Assembly: GCF_028550595.1 (NCBI RefSeq)
Contig: NZ_JAQQGN010000002.1
Span: forward strand, 124,001-188,000
Length of the DNA: 64,000 bases
Direction of reading: 5' to 3'
Origin: Luteimonas sp. BLCC-B24
GTDB lineage: Bacteria; Pseudomonadota; Gammaproteobacteria; Xanthomonadales; Xanthomonadaceae
A program made the translations under genes and the position numbers. Of this stretch, positions 18,326 to 27,623 are shown piece by piece (position 1 is the stretch's first letter; every line of letters begins with the position of its first letter). The notes below the pieces were generated by a model that saw only the letters and a list, made by a program, of their open reading frames with translations, was not told the DNA's origin and searched no databases.

Positions 18326-19345
18326 ATGAGTTTCGACCCGAGTAGCTTTATCTCCTGGGCGTTTTTCGCCTTCATATTTGACCTCGTCAACGGGCTGATC
18401 GAGTCGTTCCAGAGTGCGCTGCTCGGGCGTACGACCCGTTTCGTCAGCGGGATCGTCTTTACGTTGCTCGTGTTCTGGGTGCTCATCCAGGGCTTCATGG
18501 TCGTCACGGGCCGAAGCCGTGAGAACCTGATGGGGCTGGTGGTCGGCTCGCTGCGCGCATTTCTGATCGTTATCGCAGCCACGTCAATGTCGTTCTTCGG
18601 AAACAACTTGACGACACTGATGACGGATGATCTTCCCCAGGCCATCCATCAAGTGATTTCGGGCAACGATGACGACGTCGAAGACGCGATCGACAGAAAT
18701 CTCACCACGATGGGGCTGATCTTCGCGATGATCGACGCATTGCCGCAAGGTGATAGCGACTCGAACAGCGCCGATCAGCGAAACGTGACGGCCATGACCG
18801 GCATCGGTATTGCGGGCCCCTCGGTGATTGGCGGCGCGATGCTTCTACTCTACAAGATCGCCCTTGTCCTGTTCGTCGGGTTTGGGCCGCTTTTCATATT
18901 GGCGCTACTGTTCGAGCAGACCCAGGATCTGTTCAAGCGATGGCTGCTGTATGGGGTCGGCACAATGTTCGCGATGGCGGTTCTGGCCGTGATGGTCTCA
19001 ATTGCGACCAAGGTTGTCGCAGTCTCGGCAGCCGCGATGCTCGCGGCCTATACGATTTCCACGATGGTAGGACCCGACATCCCCGGCTTTGGCGGCGGCC
19101 TGAATTCTGCGGCTGTCCAGCAAGGTGGTGTTGGCTTGATCATGTCCGTGCTGATGGTGATGGCGCCGCCCATGGCTGCGATGTTCTTCAACGGAACTCT
19201 CGGTCAGTTCGCTGCCAATTCGAGCTTCGGGGCTTTGGGGCGTAACTCTACCGGCGGTCGGTCCGACCTCGAGCAGCCGGTTACTTCGGACTATTTGGAT
19301 CGCAAGGCAGCGGACCGTGGGGGCGTGCGGCCTCCAGGCAGTTGA
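18326..19345 (+). CDS. virB6: Polytopic inner-membrane protein VirB6
   Basis: A 339-aa TrbL/VirB6 family protein with at least five membrane helices, for example FISWAFFAFIFDLVNGLIES, FTLLVFWVLIQGFMVVTG, LLLYKIALVLFVGFGPLFILALLF and LIMSVLMVMAPPMAAMFFN. The segment FVGFGPLFILALLFEQTQDLFKRWL, with the conserved Gly-Pro and Trp, is typical. It forms part of the inner-membrane passage and is the last structural gene of the operon. Confidence 0.92.
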   Translation: MSFDPSSFISWAFFAFIFDLVNGLIESFQSALLGRTTRFVSGIVFTLLVFWVLIQGFMVVTGRSRENLMGLVVGSLRAFLIVIAATSMSFFGNNLTTLMTDDLPQAIHQVISGNDDDVEDAIDRNLTTMGLIFAMIDALPQGDSDSNSADQRNVTAMTGIGIAGPSVIGGAMLLLYKIALVLFVGFGPLFILALLFEQTQDLFKRWLLYGVGTMFAMAVLAVMVSIATKVVAVSAAAMLAAYTISTMVGPDIPGFGGGLNSAAVQQGGVGLIMSVLMVMAPPMAAMFFNGTLGQFAANSSFGALGRNSTGGRSDLEQPVTSDYLDRKAADRGGVRPPGS

Positions 19346-19385
19346 CTAGACTAAATTGACTATCATGTGGCGTTGGGAGATCTAG

Positions 19386-19832
19386 ATGAGAACTATGTTG
19401 CTCGCTATGTCGGTTTTTGGATTAGCAGCCTGCGTAACTGCTCACGCGCAGTCGAGCTTGCCGCCTAGCAATCCAAACTCGCCCCAATACAACTCTGTCT
19501 ATTTGCCGTCCCAGGGCCTCGGCGATACAAGGCCAAATCGACCGAATAGGTGGGGTGCGTTCGCTGGAAGCGAATCAGATGGTGCATCGGGCGTGGGCCT
19601 CGACAAACGAAGTCAATCGTCTGCGGAGAGCGCCGCGATGGCACAGTGCAGAAGTAGCGGAGGCGCAAACTGTGAAGTGTTCTTCGTTTTTCTCAACCAG
19701 TGCGGCGCAGTTGCTTCCACAGCTACAAACAGCACTTGGGCGCGAGGGCCGACACTTGCGGATGTCCGAGACCAGGCGATGACTGGGTGTAAGTCCAGGG
19801 AATGCTCAATTGTTTTTGAACATTGTCTGTAG
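19386..19832 (+). CDS. Secreted DUF4189 protein
   Basis: A 148-aa exported protein. The N-terminus has both a lipobox-like LAAC (Cys16) and a possible signal-peptidase I site after TAHA. The C-terminal half has the DUF4189 pattern: WGAFAGSES, SSAESAAMAQCRSSGGANCEVFFVFLNQCGAVA and a Cys-rich end (GCKSRECSIVFEHCL). It starts 40 bases after virB6 behind a GGGAGA site, in the region where effectors and immunity genes sit. An immunity or accessory role is possible; nothing in the sequence proves it. GC is clearly lower than the core genes. Confidence 0.6.
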   Translation: MRTMLLAMSVFGLAACVTAHAQSSLPPSNPNSPQYNSVYLPSQGLGDTRPNRPNRWGAFAGSESDGASGVGLDKRSQSSAESAAMAQCRSSGGANCEVFFVFLNQCGAVASTATNSTWARGPTLADVRDQAMTGCKSRECSIVFEHCL

Positions 19833-19931
19833 GGCAGGGCGCATTTCTTTGCCGGCAAGGGAATCGCGCTTTGCGGCACTCGATCGCTTCCGGAAGTTGT
19901 CGACGCAAGAGTTCTCTCGGGATGGATAATT

Positions 19932-20633
19932 GTGAAATCAGTTCTCTTCATCACGCTAAGGCACTGCCGGCTGACCGCAGGGCTTGTGACTTGCGTGTTG
20001 GTTTTGTCCGCCTCGGCTTGCAGCGGACCTAAAAAGGATGCCGATATGAGCGCGACTAACGATACGAATCACGACAGTCTGCTGCCTGAAGACGGGGCGC
20101 CGCTGCGTAATCTCAATCCCGCTCCGCGAGATGCTTACGACATACGCGTGGTGTTGAGGGGCGCGCCGGGTCCGTTCGCTGAAATCGACGCAGCCGCCCA
20201 GTACGACGTGACAAACGCCGGAGAGTGCGGAGAGCCGCAGCCTTTGTCTGGCGCGGTGCCGCGGATTTCCACGACCGAGAAGGTTGCTCTGACGCGTGTG
20301 TCGGATACTGAGTTCGTTGGCCGAGTGTTCATGGATCAAGTTCTGGATGAGGACTACTATGGGAGAGGCGTGTGCCACTGGAAGTTCGTTGAGACGCGCG
20401 TGAGCATGCGCGAATCCAGCGATCCGATGGCGACGTGGTTTGTCGCGGCGATTGATGCTGAGGAAATTGTCCGGCGCGCTTCGGCAGCAACCTTCTTCTC
20501 ATCAGTGCACTATCCGAAGGCTGAGATCGACAACTATGCCAACTTTGGCCATGAGTCGCTCGATCACGTGGACGCCAAGGACAGAGGCGAGTTCTTCGAG
20601 GTCGAGCTGTCGGCAATGGAAGCCAACCAATGA
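19932..20633 (+). CDS. Probable lipoprotein immunity protein of the lipase effector
   Basis: A 233-aa protein with an N-terminal hydrophobic segment and a lipoprotein-like cleavage site (VLSASACSG; the -3 position is Ala, so the lipobox is imperfect). The body is acidic with no domain I recognise. Its stop overlaps the lipase gene's ATG by 4 bases (ATGA), so the two are translationally coupled with this gene first. That order and the exported location fit an immunity protein blocking the lipase in the periplasm. The start is GTG; the ribosome site is weak. Confidence 0.62.
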   Translation: MKSVLFITLRHCRLTAGLVTCVLVLSASACSGPKKDADMSATNDTNHDSLLPEDGAPLRNLNPAPRDAYDIRVVLRGAPGPFAEIDAAAQYDVTNAGECGEPQPLSGAVPRISTTEKVALTRVSDTEFVGRVFMDQVLDEDYYGRGVCHWKFVETRVSMRESSDPMATWFVAAIDAEEIVRRASAATFFSSVHYPKAEIDNYANFGHESLDHVDAKDRGEFFEVELSAMEANQ

Positions 20634-21862
20634 CTGTTCCCTCTCAGCACTATGCTGGCCTCGCCAACGATAGCTATGAGGATCGCAGGGTCGGCGTGCG
20701 TAGCCCGCCTTACAATGAGTATGTAACGGTCGAGGGCGTGGATTATCGGGTGCGGGAGTATGTCGACAACGCCCGCACCGGCTATCAAGGCACCGTCTAT
20801 CAGCGCGTGGACACGGGTGAGATTGTGGTCGCGCATAGAGGCACGGAGCAGATATGGAAGGACGGGGTTGTAGCCGACGGATCAATGGTCGCGAACCGGA
20901 CCAACCCCCAGGCCGGCGACGCGGTTGAGCTCACGCGGCGGGCGCTCGCATATGCGAGGCAAGAAGGGCGCGAGTCGGGACAGCGCGCACCAGAAGTCAC
21001 CGTGACTGGCCATTCCCTTGGCGGAACCTTGGCACAGGTCTCGGCGCACCACTTCGATTTACGCGGCGAGACCTTCAACGCTTACAGCGCGGCGAGTCTG
21101 GATCGCCGCATTCCCGAAGGCGGGAATCGTGTGCTCAACCATGTAATGGCAGCCGATGCAGTGAGCGCTGCAAGCCCGCACTACGGACAGGTCAGGATCT
21201 ACGCCACTGAGCGGGAAATGACCGTGCTTCGCCAGTCGGGCTACCACGAGCACCGCGGGCGCGACTTCATCACGCCTGACTTCCCGCTCACGGCAGCTGG
21301 CCGTTCGGCCAGCTCGCACAGCATGCACAATTTCTTGCCCATCGATGGGGATGGCAGGCCGGATCGCTCCATTCTCGACGACCTGCACGCACGCACGCGC
21401 GCGAAGGAGAACGAGCGTTCCATCGAGAGCTTCAGGCACGATATCGAGGCGCGCCGTGTCGGGATGACCGTGATTTCGCGCGGCGCCGGCGGGCTCATTC
21501 GCGATGGTGTCGATGCAATTCGAGGCCCACTCCCAGCTGGTGAGCCCGCGAGGCGAGAGGAAGAACAGTCCCTGCGAGGACGAGATGGCCGCCGGGCGTC
21601 TCTCGACGAAGTTGGCGATCGAGGCGACGTGCAGCTCGCCCGGAATGAAAGCACGACGCAGCAGGACTACGTATCGCGCCTTCTGGACGCCGCGAAGAGC
21701 GGAAATTCCGAGAGCATTCGCACTTCGACACGGGATCTTCAATCCTCGCCCGTTGGCCAGGCATGGCAGCAGCGAGCGGATCAAGAAGCGCAGCAGTTGA
21801 CGCAGCGGAACGCTGCTCAGCAGAGCAGTCCTGCCCAGCAGGAGGCGGCACGCCAGGCTTGA
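20630..21862 (+). CDS. Lipase-type antibacterial T4SS effector
   Basis: A 410-aa protein with no signal peptide, as expected for a T4SS substrate. Residues 1 to about 240 form an alpha/beta-hydrolase of the class 3 lipase type: an N-terminal HYAGLANDSYEDR, the oxyanion-side motif VVAHRGTEQIWKDGVVADGS and the nucleophile elbow GHSLGG with Ser129. A likely Asp (VMAADAVS) and His (SHSMHNFL) complete the triad. Residues 345-390 (YVSRLLDAAKSG ... SSPVGQAW) match the C-terminus of the second effector, and the last 25 residues are Gln/Ala-rich. I see none of the usual XVIPCD motifs. Predicted to attack phospholipids of rival cells; its own cell is protected by the coupled upstream lipoprotein. Confidence 0.8.
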   Translation: MTVPSQHYAGLANDSYEDRRVGVRSPPYNEYVTVEGVDYRVREYVDNARTGYQGTVYQRVDTGEIVVAHRGTEQIWKDGVVADGSMVANRTNPQAGDAVELTRRALAYARQEGRESGQRAPEVTVTGHSLGGTLAQVSAHHFDLRGETFNAYSAASLDRRIPEGGNRVLNHVMAADAVSAASPHYGQVRIYATEREMTVLRQSGYHEHRGRDFITPDFPLTAAGRSASSHSMHNFLPIDGDGRPDRSILDDLHARTRAKENERSIESFRHDIEARRVGMTVISRGAGGLIRDGVDAIRGPLPAGEPARREEEQSLRGRDGRRASLDEVGDRGDVQLARNESTTQQDYVSRLLDAAKSGNSESIRTSTRDLQSSPVGQAWQQRADQEAQQLTQRNAAQQSSPAQQEAARQA

Positions 21863-21916
21863 TAGGACGGCCTCAGGGCCGATTGGGGCGGGCGAGGCTC
21901 TTTAAGGAGAGGGCTT

Positions 21917-22804
21917 TTGAAGCAATCGATCATGTGCGGGTTGATCAGTGGCGCGCTTGCTATCTCGGGCTGCGCGCAGGGGGGCGACGCGAGCGGAGCT
22001 TCATCAGCGCCGAGCATCCAGGCCGCGCCTGAGGATGTTTCTGAGAAGGACGACAGCATGACCGGTTTGAAACCGCCGTCCCCCGACAGCGTGCTTTACT
22101 TCGTCTATCAGCGTGATGGCGACGGCGCCCACAGCTTTCAGGTTGAAGGCGGCGCCACCGTTGGATATTGGTATGGCTATGCGTTCGATCTCGAGGGCGA
22201 GCACTACTTCACAGGCTTTACGTCCCGCTCCGCCGGCACGGAGGGTGCCGAAGCGGACACCACGACGATGGAGGAGGGGCGCGTAGCGATCGGGCAGGTT
22301 ACGCTCGTCCAAAAGGTTGAGAGCGGCCAGGCAGGTTGGTCCCAGATCGCGACGGATGGCTTCGTCGGCGAGTTCGGCCGCCTCGATCAGCCGGAAATGG
22401 TGGATGAGTCGCGCCGCGCGGTCTCCCGCGAGCTGGGGGGTGGGCGATTGATCCTCGGCGTGCCCACCCGGCTCTTCGAAGACGGCGTTGCGATGTCCAA
22501 TTACGCCTTGTTCCTGTTCAACAAGAACGGGTTGCCGCAGACGCCGTTTCGGGTCTGGACGTATGTGGGCACTGTCCAGGCCGGAAGCGACAATGCTGAG
22601 GCTTGCGAAGGAGGCGTGATGACCTGCGCTGCCAGCACGGGCGAGCTTCAGTTTGAGCCGTCTGCTGGGGAGAGCCTTCCGCGCATCCACATCGTTCAGT
22701 CTGGCGAGACTATTGCCGGTCCGGGCCGATCTCGTCCCCTCGGTCCGGAAGATGCGCTAGTCTTCGAGTTCGACGCGAATACAGGGCGCTATCAAGCGCG
22801 CTGA
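21917..22804 (+). CDS. Lipoprotein, likely immunity protein of the peptidoglycan-hydrolase effector
   Basis: A 295-aa lipoprotein from a TTG start with a strong AAGGAG site. The lipobox is ISGC (Cys at residue 19), followed by a flexible Ser/Ala-rich linker. The body appears beta-rich (SVLYFVYQRDGDGAHSFQVEG, GYWYGYAFDLEGEHYFTGF) with one Cys pair near the end (EACEGGVMTC). No family was recognised. It lies 93 bases upstream of the peptidoglycan-hydrolase effector on the same strand, and a periplasmic lipoprotein is where an inhibitor of such an enzyme must act. Confidence 0.62.
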   Translation: MKQSIMCGLISGALAISGCAQGGDASGASSAPSIQAAPEDVSEKDDSMTGLKPPSPDSVLYFVYQRDGDGAHSFQVEGGATVGYWYGYAFDLEGEHYFTGFTSRSAGTEGAEADTTTMEEGRVAIGQVTLVQKVESGQAGWSQIATDGFVGEFGRLDQPEMVDESRRAVSRELGGGRLILGVPTRLFEDGVAMSNYALFLFNKNGLPQTPFRVWTYVGTVQAGSDNAEACEGGVMTCAASTGELQFEPSAGESLPRIHIVQSGETIAGPGRSRPLGPEDALVFEFDANTGRYQAR

Positions 22805-22897
22805 CCTATTTCGAGTTGACCGCTCTGCACAAGACTCAAGGATTGGGTCCGGTTGACGTCCTGCGGCCCGCCGCGGCCGCACTTCACCTGAGAGCCA

Positions 22898-24973
22898 ATG
22901 ATGGCCGGTCCAAGCGACAGAGCAGTAGTTCTCGACATCATCGAACGCGAGGCCGCTGAGAGCGGTATTCCGCGCGATGATTTTTTGCGGTTCGCTTACA
23001 TCGAGACAGGCGGCCAATTCAACGCCGATGCCTACAACCGCACGAGCGGCGCGAAGGGTCTCTTTCAATTCATGCCGAGCACTGCGGCCGAGTTCGGTTT
23101 GACGGGCCGTGAATTCGACGCGGCTGCCAATACCGACGCCGCGGCCACGCTCTACGCGCGTAACCGAGCGCAGATCACCAACCGGTCCGCGGACACGGGC
23201 CACGCGTTCTTGTCGGGCGCTGATCGCCCGAATGGCCTTGATATGTATCTCGCTCATCAGCAGGGCGGAGGCGGATACGCATCCATACAGCGTGCGATCG
23301 CGACCGGCGCGTTCTCGCGGCCGGACACACGCGCCAATATCTTGGGCAATCTCGATCAGGCCGAGTTCTCACGTGTCACCGGCCATCCACGGGCTTCGAT
23401 TGCGGGTCTGAGTGATCGCGACCTCGCAAACGCCTTCACGGAGTACTGGGCGGCCAAGTACGCCGCGATCGAGATCCCGGAGCGAGGCATTGTTGCGACG
23501 GCTCCGCTCCCAGGCGCGCGGGCGCAGGCGAACCCGCTGGCTGATGGCGTGCTCGAGCGTGGTGAGCGTGGCGAGGACGTCAGAGCCATGCAGCAGGCGC
23601 TCAACGAGCTCGGCTTTCGCGATGCTCACGGCGGCAGGCTGGAAACCGGCAGCGGCATCTATGGGCAGCGCACGCTTGAAGCAGTACGCAGCTTCCAGCT
23701 CGCCAATTCGCTCGAGCAGACCGGCAAGGCCGACCAGGCAACGCGTGAAGCGATCACTGTGCAGCTTTCGCGTCCCGAGGCCGAGCGCGCCGTTGCGCCA
23801 CCTGCGCAGGCGCGCGCGCAGGGCGCGGTGTGGCCAGCGCCTGGCAACATGCGCATCAATGAGGCTGACAAGCCGCGTGAGGGACGGGGCGAGTTCGGCA
23901 CGCCGCGCAGTAGCGGGGCGCCCCACGGTGGCATCGATATCGAAGGCAACGTAGGCGACCCGATCGTGGCGTTTGCCGGCGGTCGTGTCAGCGTCGCGCC
24001 GAACAACGGCGCTGCCGGCAATACCGTACGCATCCAGCACGACGACGGGTCGATGACCAGGTACTTCCATCTGGACCAATTCATGGTGCGTGATGGGCAG
24101 CGCGTCGAGGCGGGACAGCAGATCGCTACGATGGGTCGCACCGGGAATACGCCCGCGCAAGGCGATACGCATCTTCACTTCGAACTTCTGCGTGACGGCC
24201 GGCGCATTGATCCGCTTTCCGTCTTCGGCTCTGGCGAGCGTCACGCCGACGAGAACAGATTGGAACCGCCTCGCCGGGGTAGCGAACCGCTGCGCATGGG
24301 CTCGTCCGGTGCGGAGGTCGTCGCGCTGCAGGAGCGGCTCAACGGGCTGGGATACCGCGGCGGCGACGGGGCGACGCTCGAGACTCGCAGCGGTGTGTTC
24401 GGGCCGCAAACCGACCATGCGTTGCGCGCGTTTCAAGCGGAGCGCGGCATCGAAGTCGATGGCATCTTCGGCGAGCAGTCGCAGCGGGCGATGTCTGTTG
24501 CAACACGGTCACAGCACGGAAGCGCCCATCTGTCGCTGGGAGATAGCGGGCGGGACGTCGGCGGACTGCAGGAGCATCTGAACGCACTCGGCGTAAAAGG
24601 GGCTGCGGGCCGCCCGTTGCGAGTGGATGAGATCTTCGGCGAGTCGACGCGTGAGGCGGTGCTGAATTTCCAGCGTCAGCAGGGAATCAGGCCTGATGGC
24701 ATCGCGGGTCCGGAGACGTTCGCCAAGCTGGATGAGTTGACCCGAGGACGTTCTGTCTCGGGTGCGGAGCCGTCGTTCGCATCGAAATCCTCCGAGTCCC
24801 GGTCCTCGTTTGTCGACCGCATGCTGTCGGCTGCCAAGGCGGGCGATGTGGAGGGGCTCCGGCGCGTCATCGAAAGTGCGTCCTCCAGCGAGCCGGGCGA
24901 GCAATGGAAGACAACATGGGGCAAGGAACTCGATCCCGACGCCACAAAAGCGAACTCTGATCTTCAGCGCTGA
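22898..24973 (+). CDS. Multidomain peptidoglycan-hydrolase T4SS effector
   Basis: A 691-aa protein without a signal peptide. In order: a transglycosylase-like domain (residues about 10-160; FAYIETGGQFN with candidate catalytic Glu36, GAKGLFQFMPSTAAEFGL); a peptidoglycan-binding domain (about 225-295); an M23 endopeptidase domain (about 325-445) with zinc ligands in HGGID (His343, Asp347) and HLHFE (425-429); two more peptidoglycan-binding domains (about 463-535 and 545-622). The C-terminal tail (FVDRMLSAAKAGD from residue 638, then SSEPGEQW) is shared with the lipase effector. It could cut both the glycan strands and the peptide cross-links. The lack of export signal, the tail and the neighbouring lipoprotein mark it as a T4SS effector rather than a housekeeping enzyme. 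A phage endolysin origin for the domains is possible. Confidence 0.82.
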   Translation: MMAGPSDRAVVLDIIEREAAESGIPRDDFLRFAYIETGGQFNADAYNRTSGAKGLFQFMPSTAAEFGLTGREFDAAANTDAAATLYARNRAQITNRSADTGHAFLSGADRPNGLDMYLAHQQGGGGYASIQRAIATGAFSRPDTRANILGNLDQAEFSRVTGHPRASIAGLSDRDLANAFTEYWAAKYAAIEIPERGIVATAPLPGARAQANPLADGVLERGERGEDVRAMQQALNELGFRDAHGGRLETGSGIYGQRTLEAVRSFQLANSLEQTGKADQATREAITVQLSRPEAERAVAPPAQARAQGAVWPAPGNMRINEADKPREGRGEFGTPRSSGAPHGGIDIEGNVGDPIVAFAGGRVSVAPNNGAAGNTVRIQHDDGSMTRYFHLDQFMVRDGQRVEAGQQIATMGRTGNTPAQGDTHLHFELLRDGRRIDPLSVFGSGERHADENRLEPPRRGSEPLRMGSSGAEVVALQERLNGLGYRGGDGATLETRSGVFGPQTDHALRAFQAERGIEVDGIFGEQSQRAMSVATRSQHGSAHLSLGDSGRDVGGLQEHLNALGVKGAAGRPLRVDEIFGESTREAVLNFQRQQGIRPDGIAGPETFAKLDELTRGRSVSGAEPSFASKSSESRSSFVDRMLSAAKAGDVEGLRRVIESASSSEPGEQWKTTWGKELDPDATKANSDLQR

Positions 24974-25104
24974 CCAAGCAGCTTTTGTTTGCGCTGCATA
25001 GAGTGGCCGGTCGGCACCACGGCGGTGCCGTGCGCGGAGCGACGGCTCGCGATCCTGATACTTCAAGTCGGGCTGTCTGCAGATATCGATCAAAGGGGTA
25101 TTCC

Positions 25105-25473
25105 ATGGTTCGGATGGCATTTCTCGCGTGTGTATGCGTGCTGCTCTCGGTCTCGTCCGCCTGGGCACAGCGCGGGGAGCAGGGGCTTATGTGGAGGGAC
25201 GGCGATCCGTTCGTATTCTGTCGATACGGTCTCGACCAGACGCCGAAGGCATGGTTTCCGATTCCCAACTACGCGACCACGCCCCCTGCGATTACTCCGG
25301 GGTACTGTCCGTTTCCGATGCAGGTGTGTCCCTACCCGCTTTCATATCTGAAGGGCTGGAGCATCACGGAAATCCAGGCGTACTTTGTTTATCTGAGGAT
25401 CTGCCCGCAGGCGGAGGACTCGGGCCCTTGGGACGGCCCGGGCGACGGCACCACGGTGCCGAACAAGCACTGA
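25105..25473 (+). CDS. Small secreted protein of unknown function
   Basis: A 122-aa protein with a clean signal peptide (MVRMAFLACVCVLLSVSSAWAQ) and a mature part of about 100 residues rich in Pro, Tyr, Trp and Cys (FCRYGLDQTPKAWFPIPNY, YCPFPMQVCPYPL, YLRICPQ). The ATG follows an AAAGGGG site. It lies 131 bases after the effector gene and is the last gene on the island side before the core OmpW gene. It may be a further immunity or structural accessory; no domain was recognised. Confidence 0.55.
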   Translation: MVRMAFLACVCVLLSVSSAWAQRGEQGLMWRDGDPFVFCRYGLDQTPKAWFPIPNYATTPPAITPGYCPFPMQVCPYPLSYLKGWSITEIQAYFVYLRICPQAEDSGPWDGPGDGTTVPNKH

Positions 25474-25684
25474 GTCGACGAGCGCGCCAAGGCCCTGTTC
25501 ACGCGCCAGAGCGATGCTCCTGTACGCAGAGTTGCGAGGAACTCCGTGTCCGGCACACGCCGCGACGCGTCACGTTTCACTGCGCTGCAGATGAGCTGCG
25601 CGCGGGCGATCGGGCCGTCAAAACCGTCGGACGGGGAGCGTGGTTCCGATCTCCCCTCGTCCGGTCTCCCCGTACGCGCTTCCC

Positions 25685-26302
25685 TCAAAAGCCACGCACG
25701 TATGCCGCGCCGTACACCAAGGGATCAATCCGTGCGGTCCCGAGCTTCACGCCATCCAGCCTGACGTCGCTCTCGATATCCATCCACCGCGCATCCAGGC
25801 GGAGCTTGCCGCGGCCGGCGCGGATGTCGATGCCTGCATGCAGCGCCAGGCCCCACGAATCGCCGAGCGCCAGCTTCGAACCTGCCAGCGCGCCTCGGGT
25901 GTCTTCTTCGAAGAACGTCGTGTAGTTGAGTCCTGCGCCGACAAAGGGCGCCACGCGTGCCTCCGGCGTAAAGTGGTACTGCAGGCTCAACGTCGGCGGC
26001 AGGTGCCTCGTGCTGCCGATGCGGCCGAGGCCGGCGATGTCGAGGTCGTGGCGGAACGGGGTGGCGGCCAGGAGCTCGATGCCGACGCGGTCGCGCAGGA
26101 AGTACTCGACGGCGATGGTGGGGCGGAGGCTGCCGCCGATGGACAACGGCAATGTGCCGTCGGCGAGGCGGCCGTTGTCGGACTTCGGGTCGACCTGGTG
26201 CGCACCGAGGGCGATGGTCCAGTCACCGGCCGACTGGGCGGCGGCCGGCAGGGCGGGCGCCAGGCAGGCGCAGGCGATCAGGGAAAGGGCGTAGGCGCGC
26301 AT
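25685..26302 (-). CDS. OmpW family outer-membrane protein
   Basis: A 205-aa protein with a signal peptide (LAPALPAAAQS) and alternating beta-strand pattern of an eight-stranded barrel: GDWTIALGAHQVDPKSDNG, PTIAVEYFLRDRVGIELLAATPF, PTLSLQYHFTPEARVAPFVGAGLNY and GLALHAGIDIRAGRGKLRLDARW. It ends in phenylalanine as outer-membrane barrels do. OmpW proteins are thought to pass small hydrophobic compounds. Its core-like GC marks the right boundary of the secretion island. Confidence 0.88.
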   Translation of the reverse strand: MRAYALSLIACACLAPALPAAAQSAGDWTIALGAHQVDPKSDNGRLADGTLPLSIGGSLRPTIAVEYFLRDRVGIELLAATPFRHDLDIAGLGRIGSTRHLPPTLSLQYHFTPEARVAPFVGAGLNYTTFFEEDTRGALAGSKLALGDSWGLALHAGIDIRAGRGKLRLDARWMDIESDVRLDGVKLGTARIDPLVYGAAYVRGF

Positions 26303-26425
26303 CGTTCTGTCCGGGTGTCGGGGAGGCCTGCAGTCTTGCGGCCGGCACTGCCGCGCGCCTTGATCGGGATCATTGCGCGCGTCGCGCGCGGGTGGCAGGC
26401 GGCCCCGCTGCGGTGCGGCTGCTAG

Positions 26426-27526
<1,101 letters not shown>

Positions 27527-27550
27527 ACGCGGCGATCCCGGTTGTCTCCG

Positions 27551-27579
27551 AAGCCCCGCTCAAGCGGGGCTTCGTGTTT
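27551..27579 (+). terminator. Terminator of gap
   Basis: A 9-bp perfect stem, AAGCCCCGC and GCGGGGCTT, with a TCAA loop at 27551-27572, followed by a T-rich run (CGTGTTT). Confidence 0.85.
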
Positions 27580-27623
27580 CCGGCGCTGGCCGGTGGGGTG
27601 CGCCGGGCCCATCGCGGGCGATT

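Noticed and set aside
20630-24973. Classical XVIPCD at the effector C-termini
   Set aside because: I looked for the conserved blocks (an IDHV-like segment and the following FxVQG) and did not find them; only the shorter shared module is visible.
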